Shown piece by piece: positions 10,435 to 21,780 of a stretch of 64,000 nt of DNA. The notes below the pieces were generated by a model. It worked only from the letters and a program-made list of their open reading frames with translations. It searched no databases and was not told where the DNA came from. Within the stretch, counting starts at the first letter, position 1. Each line of letters begins with the position of its first letter. The DNA comes from Syngnathus acus (taxonomy: Eukaryota; Chordata; Actinopteri; Syngnathiformes; Syngnathidae), in NCBI RefSeq assembly GCF_901709675.1, contig NC_051088.1:15614193-15678192 (forward strand). Direction: 5' to 3'. The translations under genes were made by a program, and so were the position numbers.

Positions 10435-12479
10435 TGTTGACAATCTTTTTCTTCTTCTCCGCCGCCGCCAGAGTCAACCGTTGGCAAACAGTTTTAATGT
10501 ACGAGGTCGCCCCCGTCTGGACAATAGAAACACTACATAAACAAACAAGACGAAAGACGTGTCTGGCGTTCATGATGGCAGCCGGGGAAGTAATAGTACT
10601 GTATTTAAAAAGGTAGTACTGGTTGAGTTCAACCGCTAAAATATCAAAACCGGCACTAAAAAGAAGAAAAGGACAGTCGCTACAAGTAAATGCAAATAAT
10701 AATAAAGTATCATCAATAATACACATTTTTTAATATAATTTGGAATAAAACCTTTCTGCGCACAAAATACTTTTCCTCTTCTATTAAACGACATCATGGT
10801 CATTTTGTACTGAGAATCTCATGCCGCGTGTTTTTTTTTTCTTAACCTGCAGCTCTTATCTTGACGCACATACTACATGTTGTCATAGCTGTGATAACGT
10901 GGTGAACTGAGTCGCAAAACAGCAAAATTAGGTAAAAAAAAAAAAAAAAAGAAGTTACATCTTGTGTATTTCATATTGCATGATGGTTTTCAAACCAAGC
11001 GTTAGCTTCATTTTTGTGCTATCAAGACAACAAGCTCCCATTTGCTAATTTTGTGAACTAAGTAACACACAAAAAAAGCTACATTGGTTAGTAACAAGTG
11101 AAAAGTTACACCTGGATTTCCTGCAGATCAACTGCTGGCAACATAACCATTCACATCTATTGACAAAGTAAAGTCTTCAGTTAACCCAAGAAGCATATAA
11201 ATGGAAGATGAGAACAAAAATCTCTTAGGTGTGAAGCGAACAACTTTACTATTCCTGATTCATGATCTTGGGTCTTGTAGCCTCAGGCCAAATGTTCATG
11301 CTGTGAGTTTTGAACGCTCACATAACCATGTGAATGAAGTGTAGGCCTGCCTTTTGCTCTCAGAATGCACTCCTCTTTCCGTCAATATTTGCTCTTCCGT
11401 GTATCAATTGGACATGCAAGATAAAGTTGATAAGGTTCAAAAGAATCTACAGAGACAGTCGTCAACTTAATATCTTATTTTCACCAAGCTTTTTATATTA
11501 TTTAGATCACTCGGTAGCTTGAAGAGAAATGGAAGACAAGAACGCAAGAAAAGCCTCCGAAGCTGATCCTTTTACTCTTAGCTCACTTCAAGAACTTAGG
11601 TACAAAAGTTCAAAATGGTCACTGTGATGTCAGAATGGGGGCGGCAGGTCGAAGATCATTATGCAGGCCGTATCTCAGTTTACCGCATACATTTCTTTGG
11701 CCATTGAAAACAAACACTCGGAATTCTCGGATTCAAGTGAGAACGGGTCATAGCTTTTTATCTTCAGAGAGAAATGTTTGGATGGTACTCACGTCTCCGT
11801 ACGTGTGACCTCTCTATGTGAGGAGTGCGCATGTGTGAACACTACATCCATGTTAGGTTTGATTGGATGGCCGAAAGTAATTGAGTGTGTATGGAAATAT
11901 TGAATATATTAAGCAGTCAATCAATAAAAACCCATCTTGGCAGTGTTGGCATTCTAACTACAAACGAAACGAAGTCAAGAGCCAAGATGGATGCCAGACC
12001 TAATGGATGAACTAGTTTAGCACTAGCTAGGACATGGCTAGTATGACACAACTGGAATGAATTTCAAACTGGATCAAACTGGGTTCTGGGATTGGCCAGG
12101 CTACAGTGCAATATCCTGGAGCTTCAAGTTATTTTAAACATAAAAGGAAAACCTACATTCAGATGAATTCAAATGAGATAAGGAAATATGGCGTCCGGTA
12201 TGATGACGAAAAAGGGTTAAGTGCACTCTATTTGCCATTTTTCATCATTCGCCGACATGAACATGAATGGCAAACAAGACATTTTGGGTGTGAGTCTAAG
12301 ATCTTCCACCAAGTATTGGGAGCTGGATGAGTTTGAGTAAAAAAGTGTGCCTCATCAACCTGAATCATACTTTGACCTTGCAGTCAATATTCCCGCCCAC
12401 CAGATGACGCGGGTCTACAAAGAGACTTAACGGGAATCTACTGGATTTGGTTTGGAGATCCTGCTTGGCGGTGAAGATC
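10435..12479. other. Intergenic between divergent fbxo3 and f2
   Basis: The right part is the 5' flank of f2 and the left part is the fbxo3 5' UTR and promoter, including GGCGGCGGCGGAG on the minus strand near 10460. I see no clear TATA box upstream of f2. TTTGACCTTGCAGTCAATATT at about 12371-12391 holds half-sites resembling liver nuclear-receptor and HNF motifs, which is suggestive only. A poly-A run sits near 10933-10950. No other gene was seen. Confidence 0.4.
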
Positions 12480-15400
12480 ATGGCGGGACCAGCGGCTCTT
12501 CTACTTTTGTTCCTGCTGCATGGCTGTCTGACGGAACATGGTATTTGATCCTTAAACTTTGGTACCAGTAGTTAAGTGACAGCGACAAGATGTTTTTAGA
12601 ACATCTGGTTCAACAGAAAATGATTTCACAAACTTAGAGTCAAGACCAAGCGGTCAAAACAGCAAGAACACTTCTCAGAAGAACCCCAGTTTGTGGACTA
12701 AAAGTCATATTTACTATTTGTGTAGTTTTTCTCAACAGCCAGCGGGCCTCAGAGGTTCTGATCCGAACACGACGAGCAAACCAGCTGTTTGAGGAGGTGA
12801 AACCAGGTAAGAGACCCGCTCCACAAGACAAAAAAACTAAAACGCAGTCCATGTGTGTCAGTGTTTGCCTGTTGTACTCAGGGAACCTGGAGAGAGAATG
12901 CATCGAGGAAATCTGTGACCACGAAGAGGCCAGAGAAGTGTTTGAGGAGCCAGACAAAACAGTACGAGCGCACTCATTTTCACTTGCTGACTGTGACGGC
13001 TACTCCGAGTTAAACTATGATTTGGGATTCCTTTTCAGGAAGTCTTCTGGCAGAAATATCTGGGTGAGTACACTGTAGCCTTTAGTATCCTGTACTTTTG
13101 GGTTGTCCTACTTTCACAAAAACAACCTGCACGAAGCTAGCGCAGCTGCACGACAGGAACAAGTTTTCTGGATACGTTCGATTCAAGTTCTTTGACTCGT
13201 CGAGAAGTTTAATCAAACATGAACAAAGTCCAGTGTAGCTGAACTCGCACAAACACACAATTGTGCAAATGTGTCCCTCTACAGACTGCAAGGGAACAAC
13301 ACTGCTACGAACACAGACCAACATCGACTTGGTCAAAGATTGTATCAAAGGTAAAAGCAGAAATAAGGAAGTGTGGTGGAAGTGATCCAAACATCTTTAC
13401 GCCAGCGTACCTTTCTGTGTCCAGGTCAGTGTATTTCCGGCAAAGGCCTCAACTATGAAGGAGACGTCCACATCACAAAATCTGGTAGACTCTGTCAAAG
13501 ATGGAGTAGCGGATTCCCGCATCCCATAATAAGGTATCCGCTCCATTGAGCGAGGCACTCAAACACAAATAGGTGAGTTCAAAGTGCTTGGCGGTATGCT
13601 TTAAAGAATGTTTGTCTTTGCAGGGAATTCAACGCTTCAGAACCAGACAGCATCCTGAAGGAGAACTTCTGTCGGAACCCAGACGGACGAGATGAAGGAC
13701 CCTGGTGTTTCACTCAGGACCCAATGGTGCCGAAAGAGACCTGCACGGTTCCAATATGTGGCAAGTCTCGTTGACCAACTACGTAGGGATGACTTTGTAC
13801 TGCAATCTGAGCAATTTCCACTGTGCCGTGGTTCAGAAAATGAGGCAGCTTGGATTTTCAGGTTTTTTTGGTCATTGTGTGTCTGGTAGTACAGAAAGTT
13901 GTATTTGCGTACGTCAAACTGCCTCAGGAGGGAACTTTCTCTTATTTAACCGCTTCAATGGCTCATTTTTGCCTCTGGCCCGGCGTCAATTTAATACCAT
14001 GAGGTTTGGATAGCCATCCTGGAGAGTTATGGTACAAAGCAGTCTTAAGACATATTGGGGGGCAGGTTACAGTACAAAGCGGTCTTAAGATATATTGGGG
14101 GCTGATGCTGTATCATGGATTGTTTTTCCTTCAAGGGCAAACCTTTGTCCCCCCCACTGTGGCCCCTGCACCAAAAAGTGCGAGGGACTGTACACTGGAT
14201 AATGGCGTGGACTACACCGGTGACCTGGCCGTGACCATGGGAGGCCACACCTGCCTGCAATGGTCCCTTCCAGAAGTCAAGAAGCTGAGCCAGGGCAAAG
14301 ACTTTTTACCCGAAGTCAGTCTGGAGGGCAACAAGTGTCGTAATCCTGACAACGACCCAGAAGGCCCATGGTGCTATATTCAGCGAAAGGAGAATGTGAC
14401 AGTGGATTACTGCAATTTCCATCTGTGTGGTAAATATGATGCCAGTGGCGCCACTTCAACCAGTGCAGCAGACAGCAATGGGGGCTGTGTGTCTTACCTG
14501 CAGAAGAAGAACTGATTGACTATGAGTCGCCGCCACAGTCTGCTGGTCGCGAGCGCTCTATCGGCGCACCTGCCAGGAAGGCATTTTTTAACCCTCGTTC
14601 GTTTGGGAAAGGGGAGACCGGTAAGACCTTCTTATTTTCTGGCCACAAAATGAGCAAGCAGAATGAAAGTAGTTCATACCTGGAGGGGGAAATGGATGCG
14701 TCTGAGCTTGATGTGTTGCAGTGTGTGGAGAGAGGCCCCTGTTTGAAAAGCAGTACAAGGAAGATGCCAATGAAAAGCAGCTGCTGGAATCATACCAACA
14801 GCAACGCATCGTTGGGGGTACCGATGCCGAGGTGTCCTCAGCGCCATGGTAACCAGACTCGAACTACTGTCGAAACTTCAGTTAATTGCAAAACCTCTAT
14901 TCACGCTTTTAGTTGATGATGAACCTATTAAGTCTTTGCAGTTGATGGATGTGGGGGGGGGGGGGGGGACTCTATGATTGGGTTTGCCTTGAGCCCTTAA
15001 ATGACTAAATACGCCCCTGGTCCAGAGTGATATGGAGGTAAAACGTGTTCATGTCCTTCAGGCAAGTCATGCTGTACAAGCGAAGCCCTCAGGAGTTGTT
15101 GTGTGGCGCAAGTCTTATCAGCGACCAGTGGATCCTCACAGCCGCTCATTGCATCCTATATCCTCCCTGGAACAAGAACTTCACCAACAACGACATCTTG
15201 GTGCGCTTGGGCAAACACAACAGGGCCAAGTAAGACAAAACCTTTTCTTGCCACCACATGCAACCATTTGCGGGCAACACGTCGGCGATGCTGTCTGTGT
15301 GTGCCATTTCGTTCATATCCAGGTTTGAACGTAACATTGAGAAGATTGTGGCGATTGACCAAATCATCGTCCACCCGAAGTACGACTGGAGGGTGAATCT

Positions 15401-16717
15401 GAACCGAGACATCGCACTACTGCACATGAGGAGGCCGATCGTCTTCACTGACCAGATCCACCCCGTCTGCTTGCCCAACAAGAAGGTGGCCAAAATGTGA
15501 GCACACAGACACCTCAAGTCTGACACCTGACTTTGCGTGGTAGAAGACAAAATTCCACTGATACAAGAGCATTAAAAACTTCTTTTTTTTTAACAGCAAT
15601 TATCAGATGAAGCGCTACAGAGCTTGAGAGGTCCTGTCATTTGGTTGGAAATTACGTCGACTTATAAAATATTGGCTATCCAATACCCTACTCCAAACAT
15701 GGTATTTCTGTAAAGAACATGCTGCGTTCACCGTAGCCAAATACCACCTTATGGTGTTCTGCAACTCATTTTCATCTTGAGTAGACGACCACTAGTTTTG
15801 TGCGATTCAAAGTTTGAATCACAGGAAAAATAACTACAGGTGTGATAGCGAATCCAAAATGCCACGTCATGTGTACCAGTGGGTTAAAAAGCAAAGCGTG
15901 GAGAGTCTGTCACTAGCTGCTCAAATATCCTTATTCTCTCCCTTATTTCTCATCCGTTTCCACTCTTCCGTTTCTTCCGTGACAATTGCTCAATCTTGTT
16001 TGTGGTTCAATGAAATCATAACATGGAGCCTTAAAATAGTTTCCTGTTGAGTAGTTTTGCAATTACCCAGTTCATTACGAATACAATTCCGTGGTCGTGT
16101 CAGAATGATGGATTGCTACGATGGACTGACATTTTTCGATTGCCGACAGGCTGATGAATGCAGGATTCAAAGGTCGAGTGACCGGCTGGGGAAACCTGAG
16201 GGAAGCCTGGAGCTCGTCTGGGAGAGACTTGCCGACGGTTCTTCAGCAAATCCATCTGCCCATCGCCGATCAGAGCATCTGCAAAAGCTCCACGAGCGTC
16301 AGGATCACTGACAACATGTTCTGCGCTGGTACTATCTCTTTGTTCCTCTCCAGTTTTCTTCTTTAAAATAAATAAATCTGCTGGGGCAAAGACAAATTAT
16401 ATTGACCCCTTTTAGGATACAAACCTGAAGACTCAGAGCGAGGTGACGCCTGCGAGGGTGACAGTGGTGGACCCTTTGTGATGAAGGTGAACGCAAGGAA
16501 CATCATGTTCCATCAATTCTTTCTATCATTTTGAGAGATTACCTTGAACGTCTCCTTGTTGTTGCAGCATCCGGAAGAAAACCGTTGGTACCAGATCGGA
16601 ATTGTGTCGTGGGGTGAAGGATGCGATCGTGATGGAAAGTATGGCTTCTTCACGCATGTTTTCAGGATGAGCAGGTGGATGAGGAAAGTCATTCAAAACT
16701 CTAATGACGAAGACTAG
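12480..16717 (+). CDS. f2: Prothrombin (coagulation factor II)
   Basis: Secreted vitamin-K-dependent zymogen of thrombin. Fifteen exons were traced: 12480-12540, 12726-12806, 12882-12961, 13039-13063, 13285-13350, 13425-13533, 13624-13760, 14136-14429, 14504-14620, 14722-14848, 15062-15229, 15323-15496, 16150-16328, 16416-16486 and 16568-16717. They total 1839 bp (612 residues; human 622). In order: signal peptide ([20 protein letters not shown]), propeptide ending RTRR, a Gla domain with all ten Glu positions kept ([20 protein letters not shown]), kringle 1, kringle 2, and the light chain (FFNPRSFG). The protease domain begins IVGGTDAE and has His (LTAAHC), Asp (NRDIALL), Ser (CEGDSGGPF) and the Na+-site DRDGKYGF. 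Intron 7 uses a GC donor. Both activation sites differ from human. An AATAAA follows the stop at 16738-16743. Confidence 0.97.
14950..14969. repeat. Poly-G run in f2 intron 10
   Basis: An uninterrupted G tract of about 17 bases follows GATGTG within intron 10. It could form a G-quadruplex or be an assembly-sensitive homopolymer. Confidence 0.8.
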
Positions 16718-16744
16718 AGTGTGAAGCAAATCATGCAAATAAAG

Positions 16745-17524
16745 TTTGTCCTGTTCAGAAATGATTTTAATTGATAGGACACAACATGCAGCGGCAACAT
16801 TCATCTACATTTACAATAAATACACATTTCAGTTCATATTTTTGTAAGAAATGTACCGTGTAAAAGTAGTTTCTGGCTTGCAGATGGCAACACAAGCCAC
16901 CATTCATCACATTCCATACATGTCTCAGCTATATGTCTTTAGGATGTCGTTTGTGCTCCAAATTATGCATGATTTGTTAAATAAACAGTTGCTTATCTGT
17001 GGAGGTTTTTTGCTTATGTTCTCATTTTAGATCCTTGATATCAATTCTCAGACGCTTTTGAAATTGTGTCCCCCCCAGATGACATAAAAGCGATGAAGCC
17101 CCCCTGAATAACCTCTAAATGCAGAATAATCCGGCCACTCATAAACAATCTCGCAAAGTGAATTAAAATACATGAAACGTATTGTACATTTTTCAAAAAG
17201 TTTTATTTCCTGATGAATGCCATGCTAATATTAGGTGATAAAGATGGGTGATGTTCGAAAGTCCCAACATCGCTAAGAAATCAATATTTGTCAAGTATTG
17301 GAAGGGGGGAGTACAATCTGAACTGGTCAGCAGCCAATCGCAAGGCACACGTAGAAAAACAACCATTCATAATCACAATCACACCCAACTAAAATTCTAT
17401 TTGCAGTAAAAACAGTCAATCTATATCATGATCTATTGGTTCAAAACACCCAAAAATATTTTTTTAAAGAAGACATGGATGAAAAGCTGCACATCATTCG
17501 AAGATATTGAAGTGAAGAACATTG
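16745..17524. other. Tail-to-tail gap between f2 and the zinc-finger gene
   Basis: The gap holds 3' flank of f2 and 3' UTR of the minus-strand zinc-finger gene. A second AATAAA on the plus strand lies near 16978-16983. A minus-strand AATAAA (TTTATT) occurs near 17202-17207, about 320 bases past the zinc-finger stop. No exon was recognised. Confidence 0.5.
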
Positions 17525-20500
17525 TCAAACCTTGTCAGGTGCCAATGCTTCGCCGCCAGCCGGCGTGTGTGTCAGCAGGTGTCTGTTAAGGTGAGTCCTG
17601 CGAGTGTAGCTCTTTGGACACAAAACGCAGGCATACGGACGATTGGTGCTGTGGCCCAACAAGTGTTTCTTCAAGTCGAACTTCCTCCGTAAACATTTTC
17701 CGCATTCGGGACAGGAGAAGGGCTTCTCGCCTGGATGTCAAGCATTTCACAAACACCAATCAGTCGGATTTTACACTCACGCAAGTGCAAACCTTCACTA
17801 AATCAGGCCCTTCAGAGTGCAGAGCGGTCGGTCCTACGTACCCGTGTGGATGCGGCGATGTTCGATCAGGTGGCCTGAGTTAGCAAAGGACTTCCCACAT
17901 TCCTGGCAGGTGTACGGCCGCTCACCAGTGTGAACCCTCATATGTTTCTGCAGGTCGCCCCCGGACGGCCAGCCCTTGCCGCAAACCGTGCATACATACG
18001 GCCGCTCGCCGGTATGCTGCCGCACGTGCACGTTGAGGCCAGCGAGGGCCGTGAAATCTTTGGAACAGTAAGGGCAGCGATACGGTCGCTCGCCACTGTG
18101 CGTCCTCAGGTGGCCCTCCAGCCCGTCACGTGTCTTGAAGCGTTTACCGCACTGAGAGCACAGGAAGCGACTGTCTGCGTTGTGAGTCGCTCTGTGCGAC
18201 TGGAGGCCGGTGTGCGAGGCGAACATCTTGTTGCACTGCTCGCACTGGTATGAGCGGGGCGTGTGCGAGCGCTGATGGATACGAAGCAGAGTCACTCCTG
18301 CAGAGAAACCGACAAGTTAGACTTGACATCACGGAAAGATGAGTGATCAAGTGCGATGTCACCCATATTGGCATCAATCATCAATGGCCATCAGACGTTC
18401 ACTATTCGCGGGACGGCCCAGTCCCTATCCCATGTGATTAGCTGGAGTTGACCCAAATGGTATTTCCTCACAATAGGGAATTTGTCATCCTCCTGTTCTG
18501 AGTCACAAGTGGAACTCCTATCTCAAGGCAGCACTGTGTTGCTCCTTTTGCCAGACAATGATCTCTACTGGTACTCTTTGCCATCTCTGTTACCTGGGAA
18601 GGTCTCCTCACAGAAACGGCAACGGAAGCACGGCTCAGCACCCTCCACCGTGTGTGTCTGAAGATGGCGCAGCAGCTGCGACTGCGAGCTGAACTTCTGC
18701 GAGCACACTGTGCAGGTGAGGTCAAGCGGCCGGTGCCTTTGGCGGTGGGCGTCTCTCTCTTTGGCCGAGCTGAAGTCTTTGCCGCACTGGCTGCAGATGT
18801 AAGCGGTGCTGTCACGGTGGGTCTGCTTGTGATTGGTCAAAGTGGATAGGTGAAGGAACTCCTTGTCACACTGGCCACATCGAAAGACGGGCCGGGCGCG
18901 GTGGCTGCGCTGATGCGACAGCAGCTCGGCTTTGGTGCCGAAGACATCGTCGCACTGGAAACACATGTGGCTTCTAGTGGAGCGAAGGTATTTGTGTTGG
19001 CGTTCTTTGGAGGGGAGCGTCTTGTCGCCAGCATGTGCTTTATCTTGGCGTGCTGTTACAATTGTGCTTAAGGTGGAGCCACAGGACTTATTGGCATGCA
19101 GGTGACGGATCACCTGCAGACAGACCGCTCATTAGTGCTGTCAGGACGAGCAACTGACTGATATAGACTTTTTTGAAAGCAGAATAAAATTCTGATCAAC
19201 CGATTGATACAAAATAACTTATTTTTGGGCCAAGTACAACAGATATGAATCTGAATTTTTTTTTACAATAGTATTTATATTGTTTTGGCCATTTGGGGGG
19301 GGAATGTCATTATTTTTTGTCTCATGTCTCAAAAAGTCCATTTTTGCTGTCGAGGGCCTATTTTTATTTTTCCAAAAATAGGTGAGGTAAATTTCAAGCG
19401 GTAGAACTAGTCCAAATCTGGCTGGACATTGTGGCAACAGATACCTGAGAGCGGTAGATGAAATATTTCCCACACTGCGGACATCTGTGAGCCACTCGCT
19501 GAGAATGTTGGGAAACGCTGGATATGGCATCAGTGTGCGGCTGATCTGGCACATGTCCTGATTGGCTTGCACCCGAGTCCTCAACACTGATTGGAAAAGT
19601 TGATTAGAAAGATAAAGTACGTGAAATGTGGCATGAGTGACATCAAGCGGGAAAAGATCTCACCCGTCTCCCTCAGGTTTCACGTGTGTGACGAAATCCA
19701 CAGCTGAGCTGAGGTTGGACTCTGGTTCAGCTGGTGGTGACATCTGCACTATCACAAAGTCCTCTTTTTCATCTTCCATCATCACGGTTACCTCCATATC
19801 CACATCCAAGGCGGGACTCCCCGTGTCAGTGTACAAATCGGATTGGACTTGTACACTGAGGTGAGGAGGCTCAGGATTGGTCAGCTTTGTGAGGAGAGGA
19901 TGGGACCAAGCAGAGTGGAGGATGTTCTCTGTGTCACAATCAACTATCAAAAGAAAAAATGGGTTTCCAAATTTTTCTTCAGACAAACAAGACACACAGC
20001 CATGTGGAAGATTTATACCTGCGGGAGTGACTTGACCTAACCAACAGCTCGGATTACTTAGTAGTATTTTCAGGTCCTCCCTGTCAGCCAGACTGAAACA
20101 GTCAGCCAGGCAAGCGGGGGCAGCACTGAGCCATGATGCAGCCTGGGAAAAAAAAACAGTTTGCATGTGTGCACTAGGTAGACCACAACATTCAACCGCT
20201 TCTTGCAAACGAAGGGATGATTATGTATTCATACACATTGTAGGAAGGTTTGATTCAAATCTTATATTATTTTGACATGGTATCAAACAAGTTTATTTTC
20301 CAGCTCCTATGGCTCATTTTTGCACGCTACTTCAAGAGAACGACCCATATACAGTACATCCCCACCCCAACGATAACATTTTTGTCCGTCCCATAAATTG
20401 AAGGGTACCTGTTTGAAGTCAGGGACAGGAAAAAGCTGCTCCAGCCGGGCCAAGAAGTCAGAGAGAAGAGTCTGGAGAGCCTCATCAAAGGTCTGGTTGA

Positions 20501-21780
20501 ACACATCCTTAAAAGTGCAAAGCCAAAATAAAACATGAAAAGACACACTTATCTTAAGGTATGGCATCATCATCATCATCTTGTTGCGACTCTGACCTGC
20601 AAGAGGCACTGTCTATCCAATTGACTGGCTTTTTCAGTCAGAGTCAATAACGCGGAACCACAGTCGACAATCTGTGAGCCTGCACCGAGCTGGAGAACAA
20701 AATTCAGAAAAGTGAAGCACGGTTCGATCATGTCAACTTCAATATGATGATGATGGCTACATGCAAAAATTAATCAGGTTACTTTGCTCATAATCACATT
20801 GGTCTCGTGACTTTTTCCATAGACTTTGTCCATAGATTTTAGCCCAATCTATTTAATTAACTACATTATTGTGAAGTCTTGATTATTCAACAAAAATACA
20901 TACTGATTTAGTCAATTATAGTTTATGAATGGATATCTTTTGGTCTCGAGTTTTTGTCCGGTGAAAACTGTGCGTCGACGAAGATGTTTTTGTTTTGTTT
21001 TCGTTAACGAAACTAACACTATGAGGCACCATGAATAGTTTTTGCTTCCATATTTTTCAGTTTGTCTAAGATGTTGAAATGTTTGTTTTTGACGGGCTGA
21101 GCGCCTAACTTGCCCATAAAAATTGCAGTTACCCACTCTCCATGCTTAACTCACTGAGATTTGCAACATTCATTGGTGAATAAAAAGTCGATAGTTAAAT
21201 AAGATTCTCAAGAGATTATTTATCAATAACAGCCTTTGTTTCAGTTGATCTATTGCAACAGTTTTTAAAACGATGAAACTCAAATGAGATGACACTCGAA
21301 TGATGAAACCAGAATGTGTGTCTCTCACTGGTGTCATGGAGATGGAGGGAATCCCGTCCTGGTTGACCGGGTGGTCAGTTTGCGCTTCAGCATCATGAAG
21401 GCTCATCTGTGGTAAACGACAAATCTTTGATGCTTGTATTTCTTCAAACTACAATGAGATTTACATTCAGACATGGGATTTTGTTGTAGTGAGAAAGGAA
21501 AAAAATACTGGTTGAAAAGGGAAAATCACACAAACAGGACAAGATTTCTAATAAGTGGGCAATAATGAGACCCACACCTTGGCCCTGAGCGCAAGCAGCA
21601 GCAGGCTCCTCTGTTTTTCAGTCAGCAATTGGGGAACTGCCTCTGTCATCAGAGACACAAACTCTTCCAGAATTCCATAATCCTTGACACTCTGCTGCTG
21701 TGCCACCCGCCACATTGCCGCCGTCAGCAGACGAAGAGGAGAGACGAGAAGGCGCAGTGAGGAAAAGGAGAGTGGAGAAG
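17525..21780 (-). CDS. Multi-finger C2H2 protein with TINF2-type N-terminal domain
   Basis: Probable nuclear DNA-binding protein of a fish-expanded family. The upstream exons encode a helical domain I recognise from TINF2 N-terminal-type zinc-finger genes: SLRLLVSPLRLLTAAMWRVA and ILEEFVSLMTEAVPQLLTEK (exon 21578-21780), then SDFLARLEQLFPVPDFKQ and ASWLSAAPACLADCF. An acidic linker follows (EVTVMMEDEKEDF, 19664-19940), then about 13 C2H2 fingers from HRCPQCGKYFIYRSQ to YACVLCPKSYTRRTHLNRHL. One finger is split by an intron (FRCRFCEETFPG-VTLLRIHQRSH, between 18592 and 18298). Linkers such as HTGERPY are present. The stop is at 17525-17527. The first exon with the initiator Met, upstream of 21780, was not identified, so the 5' end is partial. 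It lies beside f2 like human ZNF408, but its N-terminus does not match ZNF408. Confidence 0.8.

Noticed and set aside
12731-12738. Acceptor CTCAACAG for f2 exon 2
   Set aside because: It puts a stop in frame; the upstream TTTGTGTAG acceptor gives the propeptide VFLNSQRA…RTRR in the right phase.
14006-14515. Continuous plus-strand frame of 169 codons taken as one exon
   Set aside because: Only 14136-14429 is the kringle 2 exon; the flanks before TTCAAG and after GTAAAT are intron that happens to stay open.
17930-18253. Plus-strand frame opposite the zinc-finger array
   Set aside because: Antisense shadow of the repeated C2H2 codons on the minus strand.
17525-21780. ZNF408 on the basis of its position next to f2
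   Set aside because: The N-terminal exons encode a TINF2-type domain, not the ZNF408 N-terminus, so adjacency alone is not enough.
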